The notes below the pieces were generated by a model. That model searched no databases. It was given only the letters and a program-made list of their open reading frames with translations, and was not told the DNA's origin. Source: Drosophila persimilis (taxonomy: Eukaryota; Arthropoda; Insecta; Diptera; Drosophilidae). From it: a stretch of 64,000 bases of DNA. Where the stretch lies: positions 372,001 through 436,000 of the forward strand of contig NW_020825369.1 in the NCBI RefSeq assembly GCF_003286085.1. The letters are read 5' to 3'. How positions within the stretch are numbered: position 1 is the stretch's first letter; each line of letters opens with the position of its first letter. The translations under genes were made by a program, and so were the position numbers. Shown here piece after piece: positions 23,093 through 34,300 of this stretch.

Positions 23093-24080
23093 AGCTACCG
23101 ATCGTGGCGCGGAATGTCTTTTCGTGATCGGGAGAGTCCTGCCAACCAATTGTCATCAGAATCAAGGACATCATGCTTGTTCCACAGGCTGGATCCCCAC
23201 GGTCCTGCGAATGTAGGTCCTTCGCCGATCTGGCCCTATTTGTCTGAGATATACCCTTCCGAAGATTTGGATTTGCGTATCATTCCAAAAATAATGGTTT
23301 CTTCTGCACGCTATATCTCTGCTTTAAGGCAGCCGATCGGGGCGCGGCATGTCTTTTCGTGATCGGGAGAATCCTGCCAACCGATTGTGATCAGAATCAA
23401 GGACATCGGGCTTGTCACGATTTTCGCAAAAAATCATGATGTAACCATCATTGAATTTGTCAAAAATCGGCCTCATTTTCGTGGTCGAGATTTTGATGCC
23501 GTTCGACAGGCTGGATCCCCACGGTCTTGCGAATATAGGTCCTTCGCCGATCTGGCCCTATTTGTCTGAGATATAGCCTTCCGAAGATTTTGATTTGCGT
23601 ATCATTCCAAAAATAATGGTTTCTTCTGCACGCCATATCCCTGCTATAAGGCAGCCGATCGGGGCGCGGCATGTCTTTTCGTGATCGGGAGAATCCTGCC
23701 AACCGATTGTGATCAGAATCAAGGACATCGAGCTTGTCACGATTTTCGCAAAAAATCATGATGTAACCATCATTGAATTTGTCAAAAATCGCCCTCATTT
23801 TCGTGGTCGAGATTTTGATGCCGTTCGACAGCCTGGATCCCCACGGTCCTGCGAATGTAGGACCTTCGCTGATCTGGCCCTATTTTTCTGAGATATACCC
23901 TTCCGAAGATTTGGATTTGCGTATCATTTCAAAAATAATGGTTTCTTCTGTACGCCATATCTCTGCTATAAGGCAGCCGATCGTGGCGCGGCATGTCTTT
24001 TCGTGATCGGAAGAGTCCTGTCAATCAGCTGCCATCGACAAAAAAGACATCCATTACCTGTATATTTAAATAAAAATGAA
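23093..24080 (+). repeat. 322-bp repeat array E (3 units)
   Basis: Unit cores near 23152, 23387 and 23709, then the terminal variant before array gene copy 5. Confidence 0.9.
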
Positions 24081-24123
24081 TAATATACTTTCACTGACAG
24101 TATAACTTTTCTTTATTCTTAGA

Positions 24124-24611
24124 ATGCTATTGGTCCTGCCACTAACCGTACAGTACATACGCACCGAACATGTCGCAAACGAACTTTCTGGATTAGATCC
24201 CAGGATCTTCGACTCTGGCAATCTGCTAAAACCGCGTCATCATGAGCCAGCCATGACGGCCATTCATACGCCGCCGAATCAAACACTGGGCTTCAGCTTC
24301 GAGACGCGTAAGTGAATCAGTGTATAATTGTGGACATATTTTAAAATATGTCTTCCTTCACAGAGGGCTTTGCCACAAATCGAGTCGTATCCAAGCATTA
24401 CCGAGGCGTCGTCGAGACAGACCGAGCACAATCCCAGCCAGACAGAACCGTATTTCTGTATCCGGGAGACTACCCCGATTACAAAAAGGCGTGGCACGCC
24501 ATGATGGGTTCACAAATAGAGGAGAAAACTAAATTTTGGGGATTGGGGAAAAGGTCCTTGATCCTTGGTAAGGAATCCATTAAATTAGGGACATTTTGTC
24601 GATCACAATAA
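24124..24611 (+). CDS. Array gene copy 5 with a different C-terminal end
   Basis: Exon A is 24124-24307, the 56-bp intron 24308-24363, and exon B starts at 24364. After DRTVF (24453) the sequence departs from the other copies and joins the strand that elsewhere forms the inverse of the module's right arm. The frame stays open for another 52 codons (LYPGDYPDYKKAWHAM...) to a TAA-TAG region ending at 24611, giving about 143 residues. Either a deletion fused gene and module, or this is the older full-length form and the other copies are truncated. I cannot decide from one window. Confidence 0.35.
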
Positions 24612-24790
24612 GCCATCGCACGACCAGATCGGCCCACAAATTGCGAAAAAAATAGATATGTATGGTTAGAGTTGTAGGAGTCCTTTCCGAAGGATCAAGA
24701 AAATTTTTTAGATCTCGACGAGCTATGGCACCTTCCGCTCAGGCCACAAATAAGGGAGAAAACAAGATATCGATGTCTGGAGAAAGTTCA
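24455..24790 (-). mobile_element. Half of the inverted-repeat module, inverted orientation
   Basis: Matches the reverse complement of about 5090-5420, covering the right arm and the adjoining 110-130 bp degenerate repeats in inverted order. It has no left arm, MITE or loop. It marks the right border of the compound array. Confidence 0.65.
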
Positions 24791-25363
24791 ATACATAATT
24801 AGTGTGGATGCCTCTTAAAAATTTCCCTTTCTACTAAGGTCGCGGACTTTTAATCTTAATTTTATAGACTCTCCTACCTGAGACAGCTATTGTCTCTACC
24901 TAGAGGACACCATCGCTTACGTTTACAAATCCACCCCTAAATCCCACGGCTTTTACACTCATAAAAAGACTTCTATTTGGTGTAATGTTTACAATGTTTA
25001 TTGTTATTAATGTAAAGAAATAAGGATATAATTGAAATGAAATTTGGATTTAACCACAAATTGTTAGTGAAATAGTAATATACTGGTTACTCGTACTTAT
25101 GTGTTGTACATATTCGAGTGTCAAAATAGGCCGTCGTCTATATAGTTTATAATGGTTATCCGAATGTGAAGTATTGAAATCTATTTTTACGAATAGAAAA
25201 TGAACAGTTTTTATACCCGATCTTATTGTAGTTGAATACAAAAAAAAAAACTATACTAAATTTTCAATGGTGTTTTTGTTTTCTAAATAATTTGGGATTA
25301 TATGTCTCATTAATTTTTTGATCTCAAAGATGCGTCAAGGCTTATTCGAATCGTCTGATTCCC
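24791..25363 (-). other. Presumed 3' UTR and downstream flank of the MADF-BESS gene
   Basis: AT-rich with no coding signal. On the minus strand an AATAAA (plus TTTATT at 24997-25002) lies about 365 nt past the stop of the large MADF-BESS gene and is a plausible poly(A) signal. Array sequence begins about 200 bp beyond it. Confidence 0.4.
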
Positions 25364-28300
25364 TTACATGCCCAAAATGTCGTCGCCATCTTCCTCCAGT
25401 GAGTCCCGAGGCTCCCGTTTGAGTCCTATGCCGCCGCCCAGGACCGAGAAGTCATCAGCTGCGATGGTGGCAGCGGTCACCGTGTACTCCTTTGCGCGCT
25501 GAGTACGACGCTTCTCTTGCTCTTGCGGATCGGCTAGCACATCAGCCAGGGCAATCCTCATACCGGGGACGGTTTTCTTGGTGTTGGCCACCACTAGGCT
25601 CCGCTTCAGGGGAGAGCTAGGCACCCCTGACAGGGAGGAGCCGGAGCCGGAGCTGGAGGCCGGCTTGGGCTGCACGAAGTCGTTGAAGGCGTTTCCCTTG
25701 GCGCTGGTGATTTGCGGGAGGCGCTGCGGGGCCGAGGACCCGCCGGTCGGCGAGGGCTGCTTCTGGCTGGCGGTTACGCTGCCTGCCGACTTTCTCACCA
25801 GTATACTGTTGCCGTGTGGGGCCGCGGCAGCTCCAGAACCGAGGCCAAGTGCGACGGTCCCGGAGTAACGGGGCCGCTGATTGGGCGGTACCATGCCCGG
25901 GGCGGGGGCCCCCATTAGGCGACGCTTGAGCATTTGTGCTTCCATGGGATTGAGATTCTGCTGTGGATTGTGCGAAATCATGTTCGTGTTGCCGGGTGGC
26001 GTGCCCAAGGTCATTATGGGTCCGCCGCTGCCACACACGGAGAATCTACGGGGCATTTCGCGCACCTTGATGAGAGGTCCGGACTTAGGGGGCAACACCT
26101 GTTGCGGGTTCGGCCCGAAAAGGGTGTTCATCGCGGAGGCGTTCTGTGGCCGTGTAGCGGCTACGGCTGTGCCTCGCCTGGGGCTGGCCGGAGGAGCCCG
26201 GGTACCACGACTGACGCTGGTTCCGGAGCAGTTGCTGTCGGCGCTGTTCTTGCGCAGCTGCTCCGTGGGGACATTAACACCAATGCCGACGCCCGCGCCC
26301 ACGCCGCTCGGCTTGCCGTTTGCCTGCACAATACGGTAAATCTTCTTCTCCTCCGGAGACGTGACCAGGTTTACTCCGTTGCACTGCTTGAAGACGCGCT
26401 GAATGAGGTGGCGCGGTTGCCCGGTTGGGGCAGGTGCTGCGGTTGGGGCTCGAACTGCCGGGCGCAACGTGTCCGCGACGACGGGCAAAGGACCGGGCTG
26501 CGAAATTGTGCCCGACTGCTTGGCGGCACAAACCATACTCACTAGCTCCCTCACCAGATGCATCTCACGATCCGAGACGTGCTCAAAGCCAGACGGTGTG
26601 TTGATGTTGAAATGCTGCTGTTCATCTGAATTTGGGAAGGCAGTTGCGTCATCAAAGGTCTCCATTAAGGACTGGAACACCTTTTTCTTGAAGAGTAACT
26701 TCTGGCGGGGATTCATTTCCGCCATCTGCGGGCGGACCATCTCTAAAAAGTGCTCATCAGAGAAAATGTCTGGGCTCTCTGTCTGCATTCCTCGCTCTAT
26801 TCTGGACTTCAGTGTCATAAAAGAGGGAATCACGGTGGGTCCGACCCCAGTTGCGGTCATGATCGGCAATGCACTGGCAGTCACCTGGCCGCTGCTTGAG
26901 ACGGCGCTCGTGGTGGGCGCAACCAGGGTGGTCACCGTCACAGAGCTTGGCAGCGAGCTGGTGAGCAGTAGAGCATTGTTGCTGATTCCGTTGGATGTAG
27001 AGGCAGAAGTGGCCTTGGGGAATGGGAGTGAGACTGAAACTGGGATCGAGATTGGCGGTGCGGGTGGGGCTTTGACTGAGCCTTGATTGCTTGGCGAAGG
27101 GCTTGAGACTGGGGTATTCGTCTTGTCGGGTGTGGGCGCCTGCCGCATCTTTATAGTCGCAGCTGGGCTGCCCATGATGCTACTGCGACGCGTGATGATA
27201 ATGCCTGTCTGGGACTGTGACGAAACCGCAGTCGGAGCGGGAGCTTTTGGACGTGGAAAGATATCGTCGCGTGTGAGGGCGAAGGCTTTAGCGAGCCCTG
27301 CATCCACTGGTCGGTTTGATTCAGCATCTTCATTGGTAGCTTCTACTATAGTCGACGTCCGAGCCTGGTTCCTGTTGGCCAAATACTTGGGCACCGGAGT
27401 CATCTTTACCGGGGATGTTATGGAACTACGAGCGGCAGCCAACGTCATGGATTTACGGCGCTGCTGTCTGGTCAGACGCTGTTCGGTGGCGGCCTTCTTC
27501 ACTGGGAGCTGCTTGACTCCGCCAACTCCCGTGGCGCGTACGGTGCGACGTGGGCGACGGCCGCTTAGGCTGTCGCTGCCAGTGCCGCACGATTCTTCGG
27601 CGCTGTCGTCCATTGTTTCCTCAAGGGGATCCTTGGAGTCAGAGGCGTACAAGTTTTTCTTGCGAATGATCAAACGGTTGTCCTCGCCGGTCTGCTTGAT
27701 GAAGAAAGTTGGCTTTCCGGTTTCGTCAGCAGTGGAGATTGGGCTTGTGGGTACAGCTTCCTCGTTGTCTGAATTGGGCTCGCCTTCCTCCTCGTCCCAG
27801 ACGTAGTCGGTTGGCTCCTTGCTCTTTTTTCCTTTATCCTTCTCTTCGGATTTCTCCTCTTTTATTTTGGGAGAGTCTGATGGCTTGTTCTCAGCTTCAT
27901 CCGTTGCCGAGCCTTGCTTCTTGGGCGGCTCCTTTTCGTTAACTGCGATATCCTGCGGCTTGTCGTCCTCTTTTAAGGGCTGTGTGTTCTTAACAGCCGT
28001 GCTCTCGCCGGTGATACTCGCATCGCGCTCACTCTCGTTATCTTCGTCCTCGTCAACGATATCCTCTTGGACGTTCAGGTGTTGCCTGAGGAAACTCAGA
28101 TCCTTCGCGTATTGGAAGGGTAAGCGCTTAGTTCCTGCGCGACGCCGCTGGGCGTCGACGTTCATCCAACGAGCGTACTCGTTACGCAAAACACGCCACC
28201 GTCGCCTACACTTCTCCACTGCAGCATGTTAGGGTGAGAAAGAGAAAGAGATAGACAAATACAGTTAAGTTCTCACTGTTATATTATATTCGTAAATTCT

Positions 28301-31300
28301 TAAAGAGGTAAAAGGAACGAGACGGTCGCCATAAAGATAGTGCTGTGGCATGTGGCAGGTAAGCACCCAGAAACAGATGGCTAAGCATTCCCCTGATTGG
28401 GGTAGTAAAGGTTGGCAATCCCTGTGCAGATCCTCGCCAAACACCCAATAATCGCAATCCGCGATCCCCTATAGTAAACCATAAATAAACCTTTTTGTGT
28501 ACGTTCTTAAATCTCTAACCTCAAAAAACCAAATAAAGTTAGCACATAGCAATCGCTAATAGCCTTAAAATAGGTAGCCTGATCTCAACAATTTTAATAA
28601 CTCAACCAGAGAGAACGCTATGGTCAAGTTTCAAGGCTACTGCAACCTTTTTGAGATTTTCGTTACATCGACAGCAGGCTACAGATTAACGCACGCCAAA
28701 TATGGTTACACTCGATTACACAGACTGCAAGATTAAAGGGCTAATACAAATCAACAGACAGACGGTCATGGCTACATCAGGCTACAATAGATACAAGATT
28801 TTAGTCCACATTTGCTGAGTAGGGTGACCTTATATGCGAGTAAATATATCGGATACAAATATGCTTTTCTGTGAGACAACTCCAACGACAAACTCGGCAT
28901 ACAAGCAGACACATATACATATAGTACACATGTCCGTCTACCTGGCCGTCCATCCTGAAAATTTCCGATTTGTCGATTTCAATAAAAGTTGATATATTAC
29001 AAAAAAGCTGGTACTCTGTGAGTCGCGGCCCTTGCATAGCGTCGGAATTAGTTTCTCGCTCTCTTTTGGAGGTACACCAAATTTGATTCCTCTAGCTCTC
29101 ATAAACTCTGATAGCTAGGCGAGTCCTATATCGACTCAGCTATTTATGCTGATCAAGAATATACATACACAACTGTCCAAAAAAAATAAGTACATCGGTG
29201 TCGTGCTAGTTTGTTATGGAATAGCTCGTATTTTTGTAAATGTATGGATTCCAATTGTTTATATTTGGAAAGGTTACAGTCTTGCCAAGTATTTAAATCA
29301 AAAACGAGAGGGAACGTTGTGAGTTGCTGCGGACACCGCAACTCTACATTTATACCCGATACTTAGTCAGTATGGCTCTCCTCCGGCAGACGCCGCTAAT
29401 ATTGAACGACACGACAACGAGTGCGTGCGAGAGAGATAGAAAATCAGTCTGAGCGTGACGTCGGGCGCTGCGTAGCCACTGCAAATTGATTTGTTCCTTT
29501 TGGCTTAAAAAAATTATCTGATCTGATCCAGATTCAGCAGTCTGATAGATATGGCCATTTTCTATGATTCTGCGTTTTTAGTTTTCTCGAATCTGCAATA
29601 TTGTGGATGCAACAGATTTTCGTTCTTTGTGGGGGCGAAAGGAGGTGGGGCGAAATTCTGAGATACACATTTTATAGTGAGATATAACAGGAGTGCGGAT
29701 ACCAAATTTGGTTACTGTAGCGTTAATAGTCTCTGAGATTTGTGGATGTCCCAGATTTTCGTCCTTTGCGGGGGCGGAAGGGGGTGTGGCGAAATTTTGA
29801 AACGAAACGGTCAAAGTCCGATATCACAGGAGTGTGGATACCAAATTTGGTTGCTCTAGCTCTTATAGCTCGGCAGAACCGACCATGAAACCTGTGTGTT
29901 AGAGAGAGACAGAGCGAGAAAGAATTCTTTCTTTCTTTTCTTGATTCTGGCTATAATAATTATACGATCTGGTTTAGATTTTGCACTCTAGAAGATATAG
30001 TCATCCCCTACGATTCTACGTTTTCTGTTTTCTCATATCCATGAAATTGTGGATGCCACAGATTTTCGCCTTTTGTGGAGGAGAAAGTGGGCGGGGCAAA
30101 GTTTTGAAATATTTTTTTAGCAGTGATATATCACTCTAGCTCTTATAGTCTTTGAGCACTAGGCGCTGATAGGGACGGACAGACGGACAGACGAACGGAC
30201 GGACAGACAGACAGGGCTCAATCGATTCGGCTATTGATGCTGATTAAGAATATATATACTTTATGGGGTCGGAAACAATTCCTTCTGGACGTTGCACACA
30301 TTCATTTTCACCACAAATCTAATATACCCCAATACTTATTTTGAGTATCGGGTATAATTAAAGTGGGGAACCATCTTTATAGAATTCTATGCTTCTATTT
30401 TTGCTGGATGGGCATTTTTGGTCTGACCAAAATAATAAGTACACTGGTGTTATTTATAAATTTTAAGGGATTTGGTCAAAGGCTTGTTGGTTTTTATTGA
30501 GTTTTTTCATATTTAAGTACATGAGAGGTAGACAAATTCTTTAGATAACCCGTGCTGCTGAAGAAAATTTGAAGACGAGGCAAAAAGTCGTTGAAAATCA
30601 TTTGGCATGGTCTGGGTCAGATGAGGCTTAAAAGTGGAAAAATATATTATTGAGAGAGGAAACAAAAATAAATCTTTTTAAGGGAAAGAATTCGACTTTC
30701 GGTACACAAAGAAAATGGCTAAGATCGGAGGCCGATGTTTTCCGTGGCATGGCGTTGAGCCGGTACATCGCATAACTGATCTTGTGACCCAATTCGGGTA
30801 TAAAAACATATTGACAGACATTATGCGACCTTATGCTGAGGAAAACATGCCCTTGAGATGGGTCTTTTTACAGGAAAATGACCCAAAGCACACCTCAAAG
30901 CTGGTCAAGGCTTGGTTTACGGGAAAAAATGTAAACGTTATGGCTTTTCATTTTTGCCAGCAGTGTATTTGTATACTTTATGGGGTCGGAAACACTTCCT
31001 TCTGGGTGTAACAGACACCACATCCATAAAAAAAACTAATATATCCATGAAGCCTTCGAGAACCGGGTTAAAAAACAACTAACTTCACCGCACCAAAGGT
31101 TATTTAATAATCGACCAATCAATCGATGTGTATCTGTGAAACAGTCCCTTGCCTACGATCATAGCCGAATGAACATAAGCAGAAATATGAGATGTACATG
31201 TTATTTAATAAGGAACACATTTTTCTCTTGGGAAAACAAATATAATCGCTTTAATGGCTTTAGAGAAAAACCAATTCGGTGCGAAGGTAAATTTATTTGA

Positions 31301-34300
31301 GTCTGATGGAATACTGGACTCGAAATAACACAAAATATGTACAAATTAAACATGCTAGTGCACCTAATGTTATGGGGAGGACAGATGCTCCATTCTAAAA
31401 ACATTCGATCTTTTCGGCATCTTTAAAACTTAAATCACATTTAAAATCGTGATTAAATTATTATTAAACTAACTAGGTAAGACGTTGTATTTTTTTGTTG
31501 TAAGATCTAAGACTACCAATAATTAATTATAATTATATAACCATAATTATGTATGATAGTATTTCGCATTCAAATAAAGTTTGGATGCACTTGCTAAATG
31601 ATTATTCCTCTTCTGAAAGCAGCCTTATAATATCTCTTAAAATCTCTAACGACAGTTTAGGCAACTCTTTTCATTGTTTCCTTTGGCTTTCATTTTTATT
31701 GGTCCTAATTATTGGCTAACCGGTTCCCCCTGCTTAATTAAACACCCGTGCAGAATGAACAACTCTGCCGCAGATGAGAGGAACAGTAAGAACGGACGGT
31801 ACTGTGCCTTGTCCGTGACGCACAAGCACACACACACTAATGTTCTATTAAATCCTGTACTCTGCACTTTTAGCACAAATACACACATACGTATGTTTAT
31901 ATGTATGCCTGCAAGTGAAAGTTCACTTTGAGGGGCAGGATCCCTTCCAATAATTATAAAAAAACATACGTGGCAAGTTTATACAAATGCATCAACTAAT
32001 AAAAGTAACATAACGCAGAAAATAATTCGTTTTGAGAATAACGGGTCCGAGTCGTAATATACCGATACTACCCGTGAAACAGCATGCACAAAACAATTGT
32101 GCTCAGAAAGTTCTATAATTCATCCTAGCACATGAAATAATAAACAGTCAAATGTTAGACACTACTTTGAAAGCCAATAACTGTTAGTAAACAAGGAACA
32201 TCTGTTACATTCAAATGCGCGGGCGCAAGTGTTTAAAATCACCAAATATACAAACAAAGTGCCGATTTTCAGCACTGGCGGCACTGCATGCGAGCGCTAT
32301 GCAACACTCACCCGGCTCACCTATCCCTAATGAGATATTTGAATATAATTATTTAATTTTATTTTAATCATTTAGTTTTCTCTGTGTTTTTAATTTTTAT
32401 TGTCTGCTGCCGATTAGCCGATCGTTAGAAAATCCAAAGGTTCTCTCGGATAATGGCTTTAGTTTCTTTAATTTCATATTGGGAAACATTTTCAATGAAA
32501 AAAAAAACACGGCTTCTAATTGGAATAATATTGAAGTGACATCTTGGTTTAACTTGTAGCATTTTCGCATGTTCCAAATTTGAGTAAAAGTTCGCAATTG
32601 TTTGGGTGTTAGACACTACTTTGAAAGCCAATAACTGTTACTATACAAGGAACATTTGTTACATTCAAATGCGCGGGCGCAAGTGTTTACAATCACCAAA
32701 TATACAAATAAAGTGCCGATTTTCAGCACTGGCGGCACTGCATGCGAGCGCTATGCAACACTCACCCGGCTCACTTATCCCTAATGAGATATTTGAATAT
32801 AATTATTTAATTTTATTTTAATCATTTAGTTTTCCCTGTGTTTTTAATTTTTATTGTCTGCTGCCGATAAGCCGATCGTTTGACAGAAAATCCAAAGGTT
32901 CTCTCGGATAATGGCTTTAGTTTCTTTAATTTCATATTGGGAAACATTTTCAATGAAAAAAAAAACATGGCTTCTAATTGGAATAATATTGAAGTGACAT
33001 CTTGGTTTAACTGGTAGCATTTTCGCATGTTCCAAATTTGAGTAAAAGTTCGCAATTGTTTGGGTGTTAGACACTACTTTGAAAGCCAATAACTGTTACT
33101 ATACAAGGAACATTTGTTACATTCAAATGCGCGGGCGCAAGTGTTTACAATCACCAAATATACAAACAAAGTGCCGATTTTCAGCACTGGCGGCACTGCA
33201 TGCGAGCGCTATGCAACACTCACCCGGCTCACCTATCCCTAATGAGATATTTGAATATAATTATTTAATTTTATTTTAATCATTTAGTTTTCTCTGTTTT
33301 TTTAATTTTTATTGTCTGCTGCCGATAAGCCGATCGTTTGACAGAAAATCCAAAGGTTCTCTCGGATAATGGCTTTAGTTTCTTTAATTTCATATTGGGA
33401 AACATTTTCAATGAAAAAAAAAACATGGCTTCTAATTGGAATAATATTGAAGTGACATCTTGGTTTAACTGGTAGCATTTTCGCATGTTCCAAATTTGAG
33501 TAAAAGTTCGCAAATGTTTGGGTGTTTAAATATTGATCGGCAATATTGATTATATGAAAAGAATGGTCCACACAGCCACACACCCGTGCAGAATGAACAA
33601 CTCTGCCGCAGAGAGGAACAGTAAGAACGGGCGGTAACTGTGCCTTGTCCGTGACGCACAAGCACACACACACTAATGTTCTAAGAAATCCTATACTCTG
33701 CACTTTTAGCACAAATACACATATACATATGTTTATATGTATGCCTGCAAGTGAAAGTTCACTTTGAGGGGCAGGATCCCTTCCAATAAAATACAAGGGC
33801 GCAAGTGTTTACAATCACCATATATACAAAGTGCCGCTTTTCAGCAATGGCGGCACTGAATGTGAGCCCTATGCAAAACTCACCTGGCTCCCCTATCTCC
33901 GTAGCCACAATGACCCAACTTTGCTTAGTCGGCAACCATTTCCTGTAATTTAGGTTGCCACGATCATAAAGCGTGGTCTGCTTCTTCACTGCCTGCAACA
34001 GCTTCAGATTTGATTCGATACTAGTCATCTCTCTTATTCTCCAACCACAACAATTTTTGAAATTAATTTTTACAATGCACAACTCGCTCGGCTCAGTCGT
34101 AAAAGAAAGAAAACTAGATGGGCGTGTGAGATGGGGGCCCTTCGATAGACAGATTAACAGTCGATATAAGATATCGATACTACCAGTTAGATAGGCTAGC
34201 ATAGCATAGCAAAATAATTTTGCTCAGAAAGCTGTTTAGGGAAATGAGTCAGCCTTTTAAGCTGGGCAACAATATACACTTAAGCTGATTTTATGTTCCC

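Larger units (their letters stand above)
28219..33883 (-). other. Large intron of the stwl-like gene, proximal part
   Basis: Part of the 6.5-kb intron 34717-28219. The stretch 28219-29040 has no recognisable repeat or gene. From 29040 to 31060 it is transposon debris; 31060-31740 is AT-rich with nothing recognised; 31740-33790 holds duplications listed separately. Confidence 0.6.

Noticed and set aside
25578-28232. Long plus-strand open frames opposite the stwl-like main exon
   Set aside because: They are GC-rich antisense shadows; the minus strand has the MADF and BESS domains.
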